DNA of 63,050 nucleotides from an uncultured Saprospiraceae bacterium (GTDB lineage: Bacteria; Bacteroidota; Bacteroidia; Chitinophagales; Saprospiraceae): positions 1 through 63,050 of the forward strand of contig CALCMJ010000025.1 in NCBI GenBank assembly GCA_937967615.1. The letters are read 5' to 3'. Positions 1-9,284 of the stretch are shown here, piece after piece. A model generated the notes under the pieces. It searched no databases. It was not told where the DNA came from and saw nothing but the letters and a program-made list of their open reading frames with translations. Made by a program: the position numbers and the translations under genes. Within the stretch, counting starts at the first letter, position 1, and each line of letters starts with the position of its first letter.

Positions 1-233
1 GTCTGAGGACCATGCGGTCTTCCATCAATCACCATACTACACGCTCCACATATCCCCTCTCTACAATCATGCTCAAATGCAACTGGATCTTTTTTCTCTG
101 AAATAAGTTGCTCATTCAGCACGTCCAACATTTCTAAAAAAGACATGTGCTCGTCCGCCTCTACGGTGTGCGTCTCGTAGTTTCCTGTTGCTGTTGATGT
201 TTTCTGTCTCCAGATCTTTAAAAATAATTTCAT
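1..233 (-). CDS. sdhB: Succinate dehydrogenase/fumarate reductase iron-sulfur subunit, N-terminal part
   Basis: Translating the minus strand from the ATG at 231-233 gives about 77 residues before the window edge cuts the gene, so the C-terminal part with the 3Fe-4S and 4Fe-4S clusters is missing. The visible part is the plant-type ferredoxin domain. It has the 2Fe-2S motif DCREGICGAC followed by SMVIDGR, which is characteristic of SdhB/FrdB. The subunit carries electrons from the flavin in SdhA to the quinone site in SdhC. It lies 24 bp downstream of sdhA in the order sdhC-sdhA-sdhB, the usual arrangement for the Bacteroidota three-subunit enzyme. Identification is firm from the motif and context; only completeness is unknown. 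Confidence 0.93.
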   Translation of the reverse strand, partial: MKLFLKIWRQKTSTATGNYETHTVEADEHMSFLEMLDVLNEQLISEKKDPVAFEHDCREGICGACSMVIDGRPHGPQ

Positions 234-257
234 ATCACTTGTAGATTTAAGATCAAC

Positions 258-2249
258 TTATTTATAACTTCTTGTTTTTAATTCGACATTCTCGAATTCT
301 AGTTTTTCTTTGTGTAATACAGGATTCGTATCATCCCATTCCCACGCCGCCACATGCGTACATTCTGCGTCATTTCTTTTTGCCTCACCATCTTCTGTGT
401 ACTCTTCTCTAAAGTGTCCGCCGCAAGATTCATTTCTCTCTAGTGCATCTAAGATCATCACTTCGCCCATCTCTAAAAAGTCAGCAACGCGTAATGCTTT
501 TTCTAATTCAGGATTGAATTCATCTGTGCGTCCCGGAACAAAGACGTCGCTATAAAATTCTTTGCGCAGTTCTCTAATCTTTTCTCTTCCCGCTTTTAAA
601 CCTTCTGCATTCCTAGACATGCCACAATGGTTCCACATAATTTTCCCTAGACGTCTGTGGAAACTTTCTACAGTTTGGTTTCCTTTAATATTCATTATGC
701 TGTCCAAACGATCAGCAACAGCTTTTTCAGTTTCAGCAAATTCCGGCAGTTCTGTACTTATTGCCGGCGTTCGTATTTCATTAGACAAGAAACTTCCTAT
801 TGTGTATGGTATCACAAAGTATCCGTCTGCCAATCCCTGCATAAGAGCAGAAGCTCCTAGGCGATTTGCGCCATGGTCAGAAAAATTCGCTTCTCCTAGT
901 GCAAACAATCCTGGGACATTTGTTTCTAGATTATAATCTACCCAAAGTCCGCCCATTGTATAATGGACAGCGGGATAAATTTTCATTGGCATCTTATATG
1001 GGTTTTCGCCAGTTATTTTTTCATACATCTGGAAAAGGTTACCATACTTTTTGCTGATTACACCTTCGCCTAATTCTCTCACTTTTTCTGTGCTTGGATT
1101 CTTTAGTCCTTGCGCTAATGCTTCTGAATTTCCATAGCGCGTAAATGCGGCATCAAAATCTAGATACACTGCTAGTCCTGTTTTGCTTACTCCCTTCCCT
1201 TCATCGCAGGCTGTCTTTGCTGCTCTGGATGCCACATCACGTGGCACGAGATTTCCAAAGGCAGGATATCTTCTCTCTAGGTAATAGTCTCTATCTTCTT
1301 CAGGAATATCTAAGGCAGTTTTTTCTCCGCGTTGGATTGCTTCTGCATCTGCCACAGACTTAGGCACCCAGACTCTACCGTCATTTCTGAGTGACTCTGA
1401 CATCAGTGTCAACTTGGATTGGTATTCTCCAGAAACTGGAATACAGGTTGGGTGAATCTGAGTGTAACAGGGGTTTGCCATAAGGGCACCTCTACGTACT
1501 GCTCTCCATGCTGCTGATACATTGGAGCCCATTGCATTGGTACTCAAATAATATACATTTCCGTATCCGCCTGTTGCCAGCACGACTGAGTGTGCTGCAA
1601 AACGTTCTAATCCTCCAGTCAATAAATTTCTTGCGATGATTCCTCTTGCCTTTCCATCTACTTTTACTAGATCCAACATCTCATGTCTGTTGTACATTTT
1701 CACATTCCCTTTCGCTATCTGTCTACTCAGTGCTTGGTAAGCCCCTAATAATAATTGCTGTCCTGTCTGACCACGTGCATAAAATGTTCTAGACACCTGC
1801 ACACCACCAAAAGATCTGTTCGCTAAGAGTCCTCCATATTCTCTTGCAAAGGGAACGCCCTGTGCAACACATTGATCTATAATTTCTGTACTCGCTTCTG
1901 CAAGTCTATGTACGTTTGCTTCTCTTGATCTATAATCGCCACCTTTAATTGTATCGTAAAATAATCTGTAAACACTATCTCCATCGTTTTGATAATTCTT
2001 AGCTGCATTTATCCCACCCTGAGCTGCAATACTATGTGCACGTCTTGGACTATCATGAAAGCAAAAACATTTTACCTGATAACCTAGTTCGCCCAAAGTT
2101 GCTGCTGCGGATGCACCTGCTAATCCTGTCCCTACAACGATAACTTCTATTCTTCTTTTGTTGTTAGGAGCAACAAGGTTCATCGTGGACTTATACTTTG
2201 TCCACTTCTCCGCGAGCTCTCCTCCTGGAACTTTACTTTCTAATGCCAT
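258..2249 (-). CDS. sdhA: Succinate dehydrogenase/fumarate reductase flavoprotein subunit
   Basis: This is the 663-residue catalytic subunit that oxidises succinate to fumarate (or runs in reverse) at the cytoplasmic face of the membrane. An N-terminal dinucleotide-binding segment ([16 protein letters not shown], near residue 38) binds FAD. The motif [11 protein letters not shown] contains the His expected to carry covalent FAD. Substrate-site segments are present ([18 protein letters not shown]), as is the late FAD motif [20 protein letters not shown]. The length fits the long flavoprotein of the Bacillus/Wolinella-type (B-type) complex rather than the shorter proteobacterial SdhA. It starts 2 bp after sdhC ends and is followed by sdhB, so the three are surely co-transcribed. 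No catalytic segment appears damaged. Confidence 0.97.
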   Translation of the reverse strand: MALESKVPGGELAEKWTKYKSTMNLVAPNNKRRIEVIVVGTGLAGASAAATLGELGYQVKCFCFHDSPRRAHSIAAQGGINAAKNYQNDGDSVYRLFYDTIKGGDYRSREANVHRLAEASTEIIDQCVAQGVPFAREYGGLLANRSFGGVQVSRTFYARGQTGQQLLLGAYQALSRQIAKGNVKMYNRHEMLDLVKVDGKARGIIARNLLTGGLERFAAHSVVLATGGYGNVYYLSTNAMGSNVSAAWRAVRRGALMANPCYTQIHPTCIPVSGEYQSKLTLMSESLRNDGRVWVPKSVADAEAIQRGEKTALDIPEEDRDYYLERRYPAFGNLVPRDVASRAAKTACDEGKGVSKTGLAVYLDFDAAFTRYGNSEALAQGLKNPSTEKVRELGEGVISKKYGNLFQMYEKITGENPYKMPMKIYPAVHYTMGGLWVDYNLETNVPGLFALGEANFSDHGANRLGASALMQGLADGYFVIPYTIGSFLSNEIRTPAISTELPEFAETEKAVADRLDSIMNIKGNQTVESFHRRLGKIMWNHCGMSRNAEGLKAGREKIRELRKEFYSDVFVPGRTDEFNPELEKALRVADFLEMGEVMILDALERNESCGGHFREEYTEDGEAKRNDAECTHVAAWEWDDTNPVLHKEKLEFENVELKTRSYK

Positions 2250-2251
2250 AA

Positions 2252-2932
2252 TTAATTTTTAAAATAGATGTATAGAGGAATAATTGCGAATGCCAATGGA
2301 ATCAGAATGGAATATGCCAATCCCAGACCATTAATAAGTGGCGTATACTTTTTATGTCGTATTCCTAGAGTTTGAAATGCTGAACCAAAGCCATGAGCTA
2401 AGTGGAATCCTAGTGCGATCAGCCCTATTAAGTATGTGATTACAATCCACAATTCTTTAAAGGCTAAATTAACGCGTGCATACAGATCATTTATTTCATG
2501 TCCATCAGCATATGCTACTGTATCTAATTGTCCCAATTTCATTTTCAGCCAAAAGTCTCCCATATGTATAAAAAGGAAAAACAATACTAATGTGCCTAGC
2601 AAGGCCATGTTGTTAGAAGACCACGAGGAACTGTCTTTTGATTTTACGGCGTAGCCCTTTCCTTTTTTTCCTTTGTTTACTGCCCATAATAATAGGCCCT
2701 GAATAGTATGTAAAAGGATGAAGAAATACAATCCTAAAGAGATCATTTTAATCAAGGGATTCCCCGTCATAAACTCGGCGTATTTATTAAACGCTTCTCC
2801 TCCATCATTATATAAAAGCTGCAAATTACCAACGAGGTGGGCCACAAGAAACGTAATTAAAAAAAGCCCGGTAAGACTCATAATCAGTTTTCTGCCAATA
2901 CTAGAAGTCAAAAAATTTATAAACCATTTCAT
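2252..2932 (-). CDS. sdhC: Succinate dehydrogenase cytochrome b558-type membrane anchor
   Basis: This 226-residue integral membrane protein anchors SdhAB and passes electrons to menaquinone. Five hydrophobic segments are visible, near residues 15-35, 58-82, 105-128, 158-180 and 202-224. Histidines sit in or next to several of them ([35 protein letters not shown]), as expected for the di-haem B-type anchor. A fused five-helix SdhC without a separate SdhD is the Bacillus/Wolinella pattern and is standard in Bacteroidota. It is first in the operon and ends 2 bp before sdhA. The upstream region contains TATATTTT on the minus strand, one base off the TAnnTTTG -7 element, but no well-spaced -33 TTG. 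Confidence 0.94.
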   Translation of the reverse strand: MKWFINFLTSSIGRKLIMSLTGLFLITFLVAHLVGNLQLLYNDGGEAFNKYAEFMTGNPLIKMISLGLYFFILLHTIQGLLLWAVNKGKKGKGYAVKSKDSSSWSSNNMALLGTLVLFFLFIHMGDFWLKMKLGQLDTVAYADGHEINDLYARVNLAFKELWIVITYLIGLIALGFHLAHGFGSAFQTLGIRHKKYTPLINGLGLAYSILIPLAFAIIPLYIYFKN

Positions 2933-3592
2933 AGATTGAAACTTATCTTAATGTAAATGTAAAATATAACTCCTCCAACCGTCAATGGTCAGCGGGGCTA
3001 ATTACAGTATTTAGAAAGGTTCTAGTTTACAAAAAATTCAGCATTTCCAGGGGTTTTGGGAGTGAAAACAGTTGAAAAAGCGGCTTTATGCAAGGTTTTG
3101 CAAGTTTTGGGGTTTAGTGATTTGAGGATGTGGGGTATAAGGTGGCTTTCAAGGGTTGGGAAAGGCTGAGGGAAGGGTTTCGAGGTTTCCAGGTTTCCGG
3201 GCAAATTCATCAATCCTTCTCCATTGTTCAGTATAGGGTTTTGCAACGCGTGCTGGTTTTTGCTTCACAAGGGCTTTTGCACTGCGTGCGGGGGTTCAGC
3301 TTGTGTATTGTAATTCACTACTCGTACACGTCGCTCTCTTCAATCCCTCAGTCCGTCCTTCTCTCAGTCCTTTATCAAAGCCCTGTCACGTTCTAGCCAT
3401 GCATAAATTCTGGTCATTCTATTAATTCCAAAAAATTCTTGTTTAAATACTAGTTTCTTGCTGAACTAAGCACTTTGTTCGAAACTTGACGAAGGGGGGG
3501 ATATGGGTGTGAAGATGCAAACTTCACAGAACGATACGACTAAGGGACGGAGAGAGATCGGAAACCAGCACATAGTGCAAAACCTAACAAGC
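2933..3592. other. About 660 bp without a convincing gene; strand-asymmetric, repeat-like sequence
   Basis: Between sdhC and the small lipoprotein gene the sequence differs from its surroundings. Roughly 3030-3310 is G/T-rich on the plus strand, with recurring pieces such as ttttgca followed by gcgtgc. Roughly 3320-3400 is C/T-rich, with repeated cagtcc and cttctctc words. A G/A-rich stretch (gggacggagagaga) follows near 3544. Open frames across it (for example 3022-3246 minus and 3130-3396 plus) have no recognisable domain and a composition driven by the skew, so they are not called as genes. It may be decayed coding sequence or a repeat element; the sequence does not decide. Confidence 0.5.
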
Positions 3593-3625
3593 AAAAAAAA
3601 AGCCGGCCACAAAGAGCCGACTTTT
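3593..3625 (-). terminator. Rho-independent terminator downstream of the small lipoprotein gene
   Basis: Read on the minus strand, a GTCGGC arm (3616-3621) and a GCCGGC arm (3602-3607) form a six-pair stem including one G-U pair, around an eight-base loop. The stem is extended by A-U pairs and followed by nine T residues (3593-3601). It lies 23 bp beyond the stop of the 3648-3974 gene, where a terminator for that transcript belongs. Confidence 0.85.
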
Positions 3626-3647
3626 ATATTTCTAATATGAATGCAAC

Positions 3648-3974
3648 TTACTTATACGTAGCAGTACAAGTAGTTCCATCTCCAGCAACTGTTAACTTAA
3701 TTTCTCCGCCATCTAATTTAGCTGAATCGCCTAAGAAAGAAATTGTACAGTTTTCAGTGTTTGGTGTAAACTCAAGACCATCAACAGTAATTGTACCTTC
3801 AGTAGATCCAGTTCCAATTGTTAAGGTCTGAGAAAATTCTATGTCTGGATCAGTACATTCACTACTATCAAGAGTATATGTTCCTACCCAATCAGCAACT
3901 TCACAAGAGTCACCTCCACAACTTGCTAAAAAACTAACAAGACATAACGCGAATAAAAAATTTAATACTTTCAT
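3648..3974 (-). CDS. Small lipoprotein, about 108 residues
   Basis: The product has a signal peptide with the lipobox LASC (Cys near residue 19) followed by GGD, so it should be exported and lipidated. The mature part of about 90 residues is acidic and Thr/Gly-rich. It contains four further Cys (CEVAD, ECTDPD, ENCTIS, TTCTATYK), suggesting disulfides in a small beta-sheet fold. The segment WVGTYTLD resembles the first strand of lipocalin-like lipoprotein domains, but this is only a resemblance. The gene stands alone with its own terminator, and a GGACA-TT-TGTCC dyad lies 54 bp upstream. Substrate and role are unknown. Confidence 0.75.
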   Translation of the reverse strand: MKVLNFLFALCLVSFLASCGGDSCEVADWVGTYTLDSSECTDPDIEFSQTLTIGTGSTEGTITVDGLEFTPNTENCTISFLGDSAKLDGGEIKLTVAGDGTTCTATYK

Positions 3975-4027
3975 TTTGATTTGATTTTAATTAATATTAT
4001 TAGTTAGAAAATTTATCAAATACCGCC

Positions 4028-4039
4028 GGACATTTGTCC
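4028..4039 (-). promoter_or_regulatory. Possible operator: perfect dyad upstream of the small lipoprotein gene
   Basis: GGACA and TGTCC flank two bases, giving a perfect short palindrome in the leader of the 3648-3974 gene. On the minus strand it lies just upstream of GGTATTTGAT, which partly resembles the Bacteroidota -7 element. The position suits a repressor site or a small RNA hairpin. Twelve bases can also occur by chance, so this is tentative. Confidence 0.25.
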
Positions 4040-4264
4040 AGTGTTATTCTTTGACAAAACTTAAATTAGCATATGCTCAACTTTAGTTTTGAAAGTTTAT
4101 AATTAAATTCTTCTTGTGTTTAGGCATTAATCCATTCTATGGCTAAAACACGTAAATCGGGGGTTGGTGCCGCGAAATTACAATAAAATATTTCTAGGGG
4201 TAGTTATTTTAACGTAAAAATGTGACGGATTGCGGCTTGTCTTTATATATTTTTTTCTAAAAAA

Positions 4265-5668
4265 CTAAATATGTAATGACCTATTGCCAGTGGCACCCAG
4301 TGCAGCTTCTTTCACCGCCTCAGTATACGTAGGGTGCGGATGACAAATTCTTGCCATGTCCTCAGCTGAAGCTCTAAATTCCATCAGCGCAACCGCTTCC
4401 ATAATCATATCTGCAGCTCTTGCTCCTACGATATGTACGCCTAATAATTCATCTGTTTCTTTATGCGCTAAGACCTTTACCATACCGTCCACGTCCATGG
4501 AAGCTCGCGCTCTACCTAATGCTTTATACGGGAACTTTGCTGATTTATACGGCACACCATCTTTCTTTAATTGGCCTTCTGTTTTGCCTACTGATGACAC
4601 CTCTGGCCATGTGTATACGACACCAGGCACAAGATTATAATCTATGTGTGGCTTTTGGCCGTGGATAGATTCTGCAACAAGTACACCTTCTTCTTCTGCC
4701 TTGTGTGCTAGCATTGCGCCCTTGATAACATCGCCTATTGCATAGACTCCTGCAACATTAGTCTCTAAATGATTATTTACTTCTATTCTTCCTTTATCGT
4801 CTGTTTGTATTCCCACATTTTCTAATCCAAGCTTATCTGTATACGCTCTCCTGCCTATTGCTATTAAACAATAATCTGCTTTTAACTCAAACGTGTCTTC
4901 ACTATCTCTTTTCCGTACTAAGACAGTAGTTGATTTTGAAGTTGACTCTACAGATTTTACCATATGTTTCAAATGGAATTTCATCCCCAGCTTTTTCAAG
5001 GATCGCTGCAATTCTTTACCGCAGTCTTTGTCCATGCCTGCGAGTATACTTGGCATATATTCTACCACTTCTACTTCAGTTCCTAATCTTGCAAACACAG
5101 AACCTAATTCCAAACCAATCACTCCTGCTCCTATGATGACCATGCGTTTAGGGAGCTTATCTATTTCCAATGCTTCAGTAGACGTGATGATACGTTTCTT
5201 ATCATAATTAAAAGATTCTGGTGCAATGGGTTTTGAACCTGTTGCGATGATGATTTTGTCAGCCGTGATCTGTTTCGTTTGATTATCGTCAGCAAGTATA
5301 GAGACCGTGTTTTTATTAACGAAGCTTCCATGCCCATGATGTACATCAATCTTATTCTTTTTCATTAAATAATCTATCCCTGAGCAGGTCTGTGCAACGA
5401 CTTCAGCTTTTCTTTTTATCATCTGCTTAAGATCAGATTTCAATCCAGTAAGCACTACTCCATGATCTTTAAATGTATGGGCAGCATTATAAAAATGTTC
5501 TGAAGAATCTAGCAATGCCTTTGATGGAATACATCCTACATTCAGACATGTACCTCCTAAGGTTTTGTATCTTTCTATTATCGCAACTTTGGATCCTAGT
5601 TGTGCAGCTCGTATTGCTGCAACGTAACCACCTGGTCCTGATCCTATCACTATTACATTATAGTCCAT
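4265..5668 (-). CDS. lpdA: Dihydrolipoyl dehydrogenase (E3)
   Basis: This 467-residue flavoprotein reoxidises the lipoamide arms of 2-oxoacid dehydrogenase complexes or the glycine cleavage system, using NAD. The order is an N-terminal FAD site (GSGPGGYVAAIRAA), the redox disulfide GGTCLNVGC (Cys41 and Cys46), an NAD site (IIGAGVIGLELGS), the second FAD segment (YAIGDVIKG), and the C-terminal dimerisation domain with the catalytic pair HPHPTYTE. Length and all active residues fit a functional enzyme. Its ATG overlaps the stop of ricT by one base (TAATG), so translation is probably coupled. No E1 or E2 gene is in the window, so the complex it serves cannot be told. Confidence 0.95.
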   Translation of the reverse strand: MDYNVIVIGSGPGGYVAAIRAAQLGSKVAIIERYKTLGGTCLNVGCIPSKALLDSSEHFYNAAHTFKDHGVVLTGLKSDLKQMIKRKAEVVAQTCSGIDYLMKKNKIDVHHGHGSFVNKNTVSILADDNQTKQITADKIIIATGSKPIAPESFNYDKKRIITSTEALEIDKLPKRMVIIGAGVIGLELGSVFARLGTEVEVVEYMPSILAGMDKDCGKELQRSLKKLGMKFHLKHMVKSVESTSKSTTVLVRKRDSEDTFELKADYCLIAIGRRAYTDKLGLENVGIQTDDKGRIEVNNHLETNVAGVYAIGDVIKGAMLAHKAEEEGVLVAESIHGQKPHIDYNLVPGVVYTWPEVSSVGKTEGQLKKDGVPYKSAKFPYKALGRARASMDVDGMVKVLAHKETDELLGVHIVGARAADMIMEAVALMEFRASAEDMARICHPHPTYTEAVKEAALGATGNRSLHI

Positions 5669-7041
5669 TAATCTTTCTTATTTCTATTCTGTGGATTATT
5701 TTGATTTGGGTTTCTTTTTTTATTTGGTCTGTTCTTCCTAGACTGATTCTTTGCGTCTGGACCTTTCTTTTCTCGCCCACCAGGTCCCTTTGGTTTATTA
5801 GTACGGTTCTTCTGGTTTGGATTGTTTGATTTTCCAGATGGTTTAGCTTGCTTTGGCTTAGCCGAACCAGGTTTTGGGCCTCTGCGGTTATTTGGTTTTC
5901 CTGAACGATTTTTATTTGACTTTCTTCCTTTCCCACGTCGTTTTATAGACGGAAGTACTATCTCACCTGTGACGTCAGCATATTCTATTTCTTTTTCCTG
6001 CTCCTTAGGGTTTGGCTCAGCAATATATGATCCTACAAGTGTTGTAGGGTACTTACCTTTATCGTTCATTTCTTTTACCTCCCATACTCTCTTTTTATCA
6101 ATCGCAATGATAGGACCTCTACCTCTTTCTGAACGCATGGCAAAGTACATGATTCCTTTAAAGATATCTGTCTTTACAAGATATGCTTCGCCGTCTTTTG
6201 TCTTGAGCATATCCAGATTTCTAGGAAACTCACTAAGGGCTTCCATGTACATATCTAGTTCGTAATTGAGACAGCATTTCAATCGTCCACATTGACCTGA
6301 CAGTTTTGTCTGATTTATAGCTATGTTTTGATATCTGGCAGCCATTGTATTTACTGACCTGAAATTTGATAGCCATGTGGAGCAACAAAGTTCTCTTCCA
6401 CACGCGCCTATTCCTCCTATACGAGCTGACTCCTGACGCGATCCTATTTGTCGCATCTCTATTTTTACTCTAAACTCTTTAGCATACATACGCACTAGCT
6501 CTCTAAAATCTACTCTGCCCTCTGCTGTATAATAATAAGTTGCTTTCCGTTTATCTCCTTGGTACTCAACATCTCCAATCTTCATATCCAAATCTAGGCT
6601 TCGAGCAATGACTCTTGCCTTCACTAGGACCTTATGCTCTACTGCTCTTGCTTCTTCCAGTTTCTCTAGATCTCTGTGATTTGCTTTTCTGATAATACTA
6701 TAAATCAGTTTCTCCTCCTTAAAATTCTTCTTTTTCATCTGTGCACGTACTAGATCTCCAGATAGACTAATACGTCCTACATCATAGCCGCTTTCTGCTT
6801 CAACAACAACCATATCTCCAGTAATGCAATCCGCACGTGGAGGGTTCATGAAAAAACTTTTACGAGCACCTTTTTTGAAAGACACTTCAACAACATTGAA
6901 TTCTGTTGGATCCGCAAGATCTAATGTATTTATCCAATCAAATGTGTTCATTTTATTACAACTCCCACTTGAACAATGTCCTTTGTCACCACAACCTGTA
7001 GGTGTGCCTGACGAACTTACTGAACATGTTGTACATCCCAT
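5668..7041 (-). CDS. ricT: RicT-type PSP1-domain iron-sulfur protein with a basic disordered tail
   Basis: This 457-residue PSP1-domain protein is related to B. subtilis RicT (YaaT), part of the Y-complex that affects RNA maturation through RNase Y. The Fe-S ligands are recognisable as CGRELCC (near residue 213) and CGRLKCC (near 249). The N-terminus is Cys-rich (seven Cys before residue 30), a feature of Bacteroidota versions. From about residue 355 the protein becomes a long Lys/Arg/Asn/Gly/Pro-rich tail that is surely disordered and may bind RNA; this tail is absent from the Bacillus protein. It follows holB by 7 bp, the same adjacency as in Bacillus, and overlaps lpdA by one base. The cellular role in Bacteroidota is inferred from the family. 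Confidence 0.88.
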   Translation of the reverse strand: MGCTTCSVSSSGTPTGCGDKGHCSSGSCNKMNTFDWINTLDLADPTEFNVVEVSFKKGARKSFFMNPPRADCITGDMVVVEAESGYDVGRISLSGDLVRAQMKKKNFKEEKLIYSIIRKANHRDLEKLEEARAVEHKVLVKARVIARSLDLDMKIGDVEYQGDKRKATYYYTAEGRVDFRELVRMYAKEFRVKIEMRQIGSRQESARIGGIGACGRELCCSTWLSNFRSVNTMAARYQNIAINQTKLSGQCGRLKCCLNYELDMYMEALSEFPRNLDMLKTKDGEAYLVKTDIFKGIMYFAMRSERGRGPIIAIDKKRVWEVKEMNDKGKYPTTLVGSYIAEPNPKEQEKEIEYADVTGEIVLPSIKRRGKGRKSNKNRSGKPNNRRGPKPGSAKPKQAKPSGKSNNPNQKNRTNKPKGPGGREKKGPDAKNQSRKNRPNKKRNPNQNNPQNRNKKD

Positions 7042-7048
7042 AGTTTCT

Positions 7049-8185
7049 TTAATTTATTAGTTGTTCTGTCTTTAATTTCATAATTCTTTCTAGCTGAATG
7101 GACATTTCCATGAATACAATTTTGCTATTGGCATTTCGCGCCAAATAAGCTAAATTCTTTTCTATCAGTTCTGCGATGTCCTCAGTTTTATTCACATCAA
7201 TTATGCGCGCCATCTTTTCTGCGGTAGCTTTTTCTTCTTCGCTCAATCTGGCATTTGAAAAATCTGAAGTATAAAGAAGTTTTAAATATTCCTTCATAAA
7301 GAATAAACCATATGAAAGAAATCGTTTTTGTGCTGGTTTCCCTTTGGTTGACATTGTATTGACCCATTGCACTAACTGTGCTGGATCGTTTTTATATGCA
7401 ATACGAAACCATTCTAATATTTCTGTGGAAACCGTTTCGTTTGTGTTTTCTAGTAGCGCTATTGCGGCATTCATGTTTCCTTCTGCGATATGCACAATTT
7501 CTTGTTTTTGTGCATTTGGAATATCATATGCATCTAGATGACTGTGTACTGCCTCATCACTTAAGGGGCCTACGTGTATAATTTGACATCTAGATTGTAT
7601 CGTACCCAGAACTGCATCCAATTTTTCAGCTATTAAAATAATAACCGTTTTCTCTGGAGGCTCCTCAATGAGTTTGAGTAAACTGTTCCCTTCTCTCCCA
7701 AGAGATTCTGCATTCCATATAAACATTATCTTATACTCACTTTCAAAACTATGCAGCCCCATCTTCTTGATGATCTCAGTGCACTCTTTTCTATTAATGT
7801 TTGGTTGGGTTTGGGATTTTAAAAAGTGCATCCAATTTTCCAGAGTTCCATAAGGATTTCCTTGGATGAATTCTCTCCATTCACTTATAAAGTCAGAACT
7901 CGTTGTCTCAGCTCTTACTTTGCCGTCTTTTTTAATAACTGGAAATACAAGATTAAGATCTGGATGGACAAGTTTATTGGATTTTATACAAGGTGCACAT
8001 TCTCCGCATTTATCTTGTCCTTTATTTGTGCATAAGATATAGTTAGCGAATGCGAGCGCAAGCAATGTTTTGCCACTACCTTGAGGACCGGTAAATAACA
8101 GTGCGTGAGGAATTCTTTCCCCTTCCACCATCTTTCTAAGAGTGTCTATCGTCTTTTCCTGAGACTCAATATCAGAAAATCGCAT
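7049..8185 (-). CDS. holB: DNA polymerase III delta-prime subunit (clamp-loader ATPase family)
   Basis: The 378-residue product has an AAA+ clamp-loader domain at the N-terminus. The P-loop GPQGSGKT is near residue 35. A four-Cys zinc module (CTNKGQDKCGECAPC) starts near residue 52. SLLKLIEEPPEKT and the sensor segment QSRCQ follow. The C-terminal helical region would form the collar of the sliding-clamp loader. Delta-prime is separated from DnaX by its length and by its neighbour, because holB followed directly by ricT is a widely conserved pair. It lies 9 bp downstream of gpx and 7 bp upstream of ricT, so the four genes gpx-holB-ricT-lpdA look like one transcript. Confidence 0.88.
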   Translation of the reverse strand: MRFSDIESQEKTIDTLRKMVEGERIPHALLFTGPQGSGKTLLALAFANYILCTNKGQDKCGECAPCIKSNKLVHPDLNLVFPVIKKDGKVRAETTSSDFISEWREFIQGNPYGTLENWMHFLKSQTQPNINRKECTEIIKKMGLHSFESEYKIMFIWNAESLGREGNSLLKLIEEPPEKTVIILIAEKLDAVLGTIQSRCQIIHVGPLSDEAVHSHLDAYDIPNAQKQEIVHIAEGNMNAAIALLENTNETVSTEILEWFRIAYKNDPAQLVQWVNTMSTKGKPAQKRFLSYGLFFMKEYLKLLYTSDFSNARLSEEEKATAEKMARIIDVNKTEDIAELIEKNLAYLARNANSKIVFMEMSIQLERIMKLKTEQLIN

Positions 8186-8194
8186 TTGCCTTTA

Positions 8195-8668
8195 TTATAT
8201 ATTAACATTCAGGCTTTTGAGAATTTGATCGTCGAAAGGTTCGACAGCAGAAGGGAAATAATTAACTAATGCTCCTTGTTCGCTTATTATAAACTTAGAA
8301 AAATTCCATTTGATCTCTACGTCCATTTTCCCATTCAATTCTTTCTTTGTCAGCCATTGAATGAGTGGATGTGGATCCGAGGTTATTTTCAACTTTTCTG
8401 TTAAGCGAAACTGGACTCCATAATTTAAACTGCAAAATGCCTCTATCTCTTTTTCATCACCTGGTTCTTGATTTCCGAAATCATTACTAGGCATTCCTAT
8501 AATGTCAATCTCCGGAAATTCTGTGTGCATCTCTTGCAGCTGCGTATATTGTGGCGTGTAGCCACATTCTGAAGCTACATTCACAAGCATTATTCTCCTT
8601 CCTGACAATGCACTCATTTTCAATGGTTTTCCTCCTATGTCCTTGATTGTCAGATCATAAAAACTCAA
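8195..8668 (-). CDS. Glutathione peroxidase-family thiol peroxidase
   Basis: This 157-residue thioredoxin-fold peroxidase reduces hydroperoxides, in bacteria usually with thioredoxin as donor. The peroxidatic Cys is Cys35 in NVASECGYT (Cys, not selenocysteine). The Gln of the catalytic tetrad is in GNQEPG (near residue 67), and Trp/Asn are in KWNFSKF near residue 120. No signal peptide is seen, so it should be cytoplasmic. The first in-frame start is TTG at 8666-8668; no ATG in this frame lies between it and residue 18, which would be too late, so TTG initiation is likely. It heads the gpx-holB-ricT-lpdA run. The linkage to replication and Fe-S genes may be no more than operon sharing. Confidence 0.9.
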   Translation of the reverse strand: MSFYDLTIKDIGGKPLKMSALSGRRIMLVNVASECGYTPQYTQLQEMHTEFPEIDIIGMPSNDFGNQEPGDEKEIEAFCSLNYGVQFRLTEKLKITSDPHPLIQWLTKKELNGKMDVEIKWNFSKFIISEQGALVNYFPSAVEPFDDQILKSLNVNI

Positions 8669-8873
8669 AATCGAATAAATTTTTTGTTTTTAAACATTAT
8701 AAAGATAGGGAAAATAGATTTAAGATATCATGGGCTTATGTATTTATGGCACAAGCCACGGTCACTTCAGCATATATTGAGGAATTCTTTAATAGTATTT
8801 TGATTGCGACTCTTTGCACTTTCTTCTTTCCGTATTGTCTAAAGCATTACTTTTGCCATTAGAAAAATACAAA

Positions 8874-9284
8874 ATGAGGATATCCGTATTTAGAAAAGCA
8901 CATTTTAACGCAGCACATAGACTTCATAACAAGCACTGGAGTGATGAAAAGAATAGAGAAGTATTTGGGCTATGCAATAGTCCAAATTTCCATGGACATA
9001 ACTATGACTTGGAAGTCAAATTAACTGGAGAAATAGATCCTGAAACAGGATATCTTTTTGATCTAGGTGTTCTTGCTAAACTCATCAAAGAAAAGATCGA
9101 AAACAAATTTGATCACAAAAATTTAAACTTAGATCTTGAAGAATTCAAAGACAAGAATCCTACCACAGAATATCTATGTCACTTAATATGGACAATTCTA
9201 CGAGCAGAACTTGACGTAAAGTATGACCTAGCAGTTAAGCTATGGGAAACTCCACGTAACTATGTGGAATATCCTGCTAGTTAG
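8874..9284 (+). CDS. queD: 6-pyruvoyl-tetrahydropterin synthase / 6-carboxytetrahydropterin synthase family
   Basis: The 136-residue product converts dihydroneopterin triphosphate to a tetrahydropterin (PTPS) or to carboxytetrahydropterin for queuosine (QueD). Zinc ligands are His15 (AHFNAAHRL) and His40/His42 (NFHGHNY). The probable catalytic Cys is Cys34 in FGLCNSPNFHGH. C-terminal motifs DHKNLN, PTTEYL and ETPRNYVEY match the family. The spacing CNxPNxHGH is that of eukaryote-type PTPS rather than the shorter CxxxHGH spacing of E. coli QueD, so the assignment to queuosine synthesis is uncertain. No queC or queE lies nearby. I chose the ATG at 8874 because upstream residues from 8814 are hydrophobic filler not seen in the family. 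The 3' end overlaps the next, convergent gene by 8 bp. Confidence 0.87.
   Translation: MRISVFRKAHFNAAHRLHNKHWSDEKNREVFGLCNSPNFHGHNYDLEVKLTGEIDPETGYLFDLGVLAKLIKEKIENKFDHKNLNLDLEEFKDKNPTTEYLCHLIWTILRAELDVKYDLAVKLWETPRNYVEYPAS

Noticed and set aside
3022..3246. 74-residue minus-strand frame in the skewed spacer
   Set aside because: Pro/Lys/Thr/Phe-rich composition follows from the G/T skew of the plus strand; no signal, motif or start context.
8814..8873. Upstream extension of the pterin synthase frame
   Set aside because: Adds 20 residues of hydrophobic sequence before the conserved family start, and such a signal would be odd for a cytoplasmic enzyme.
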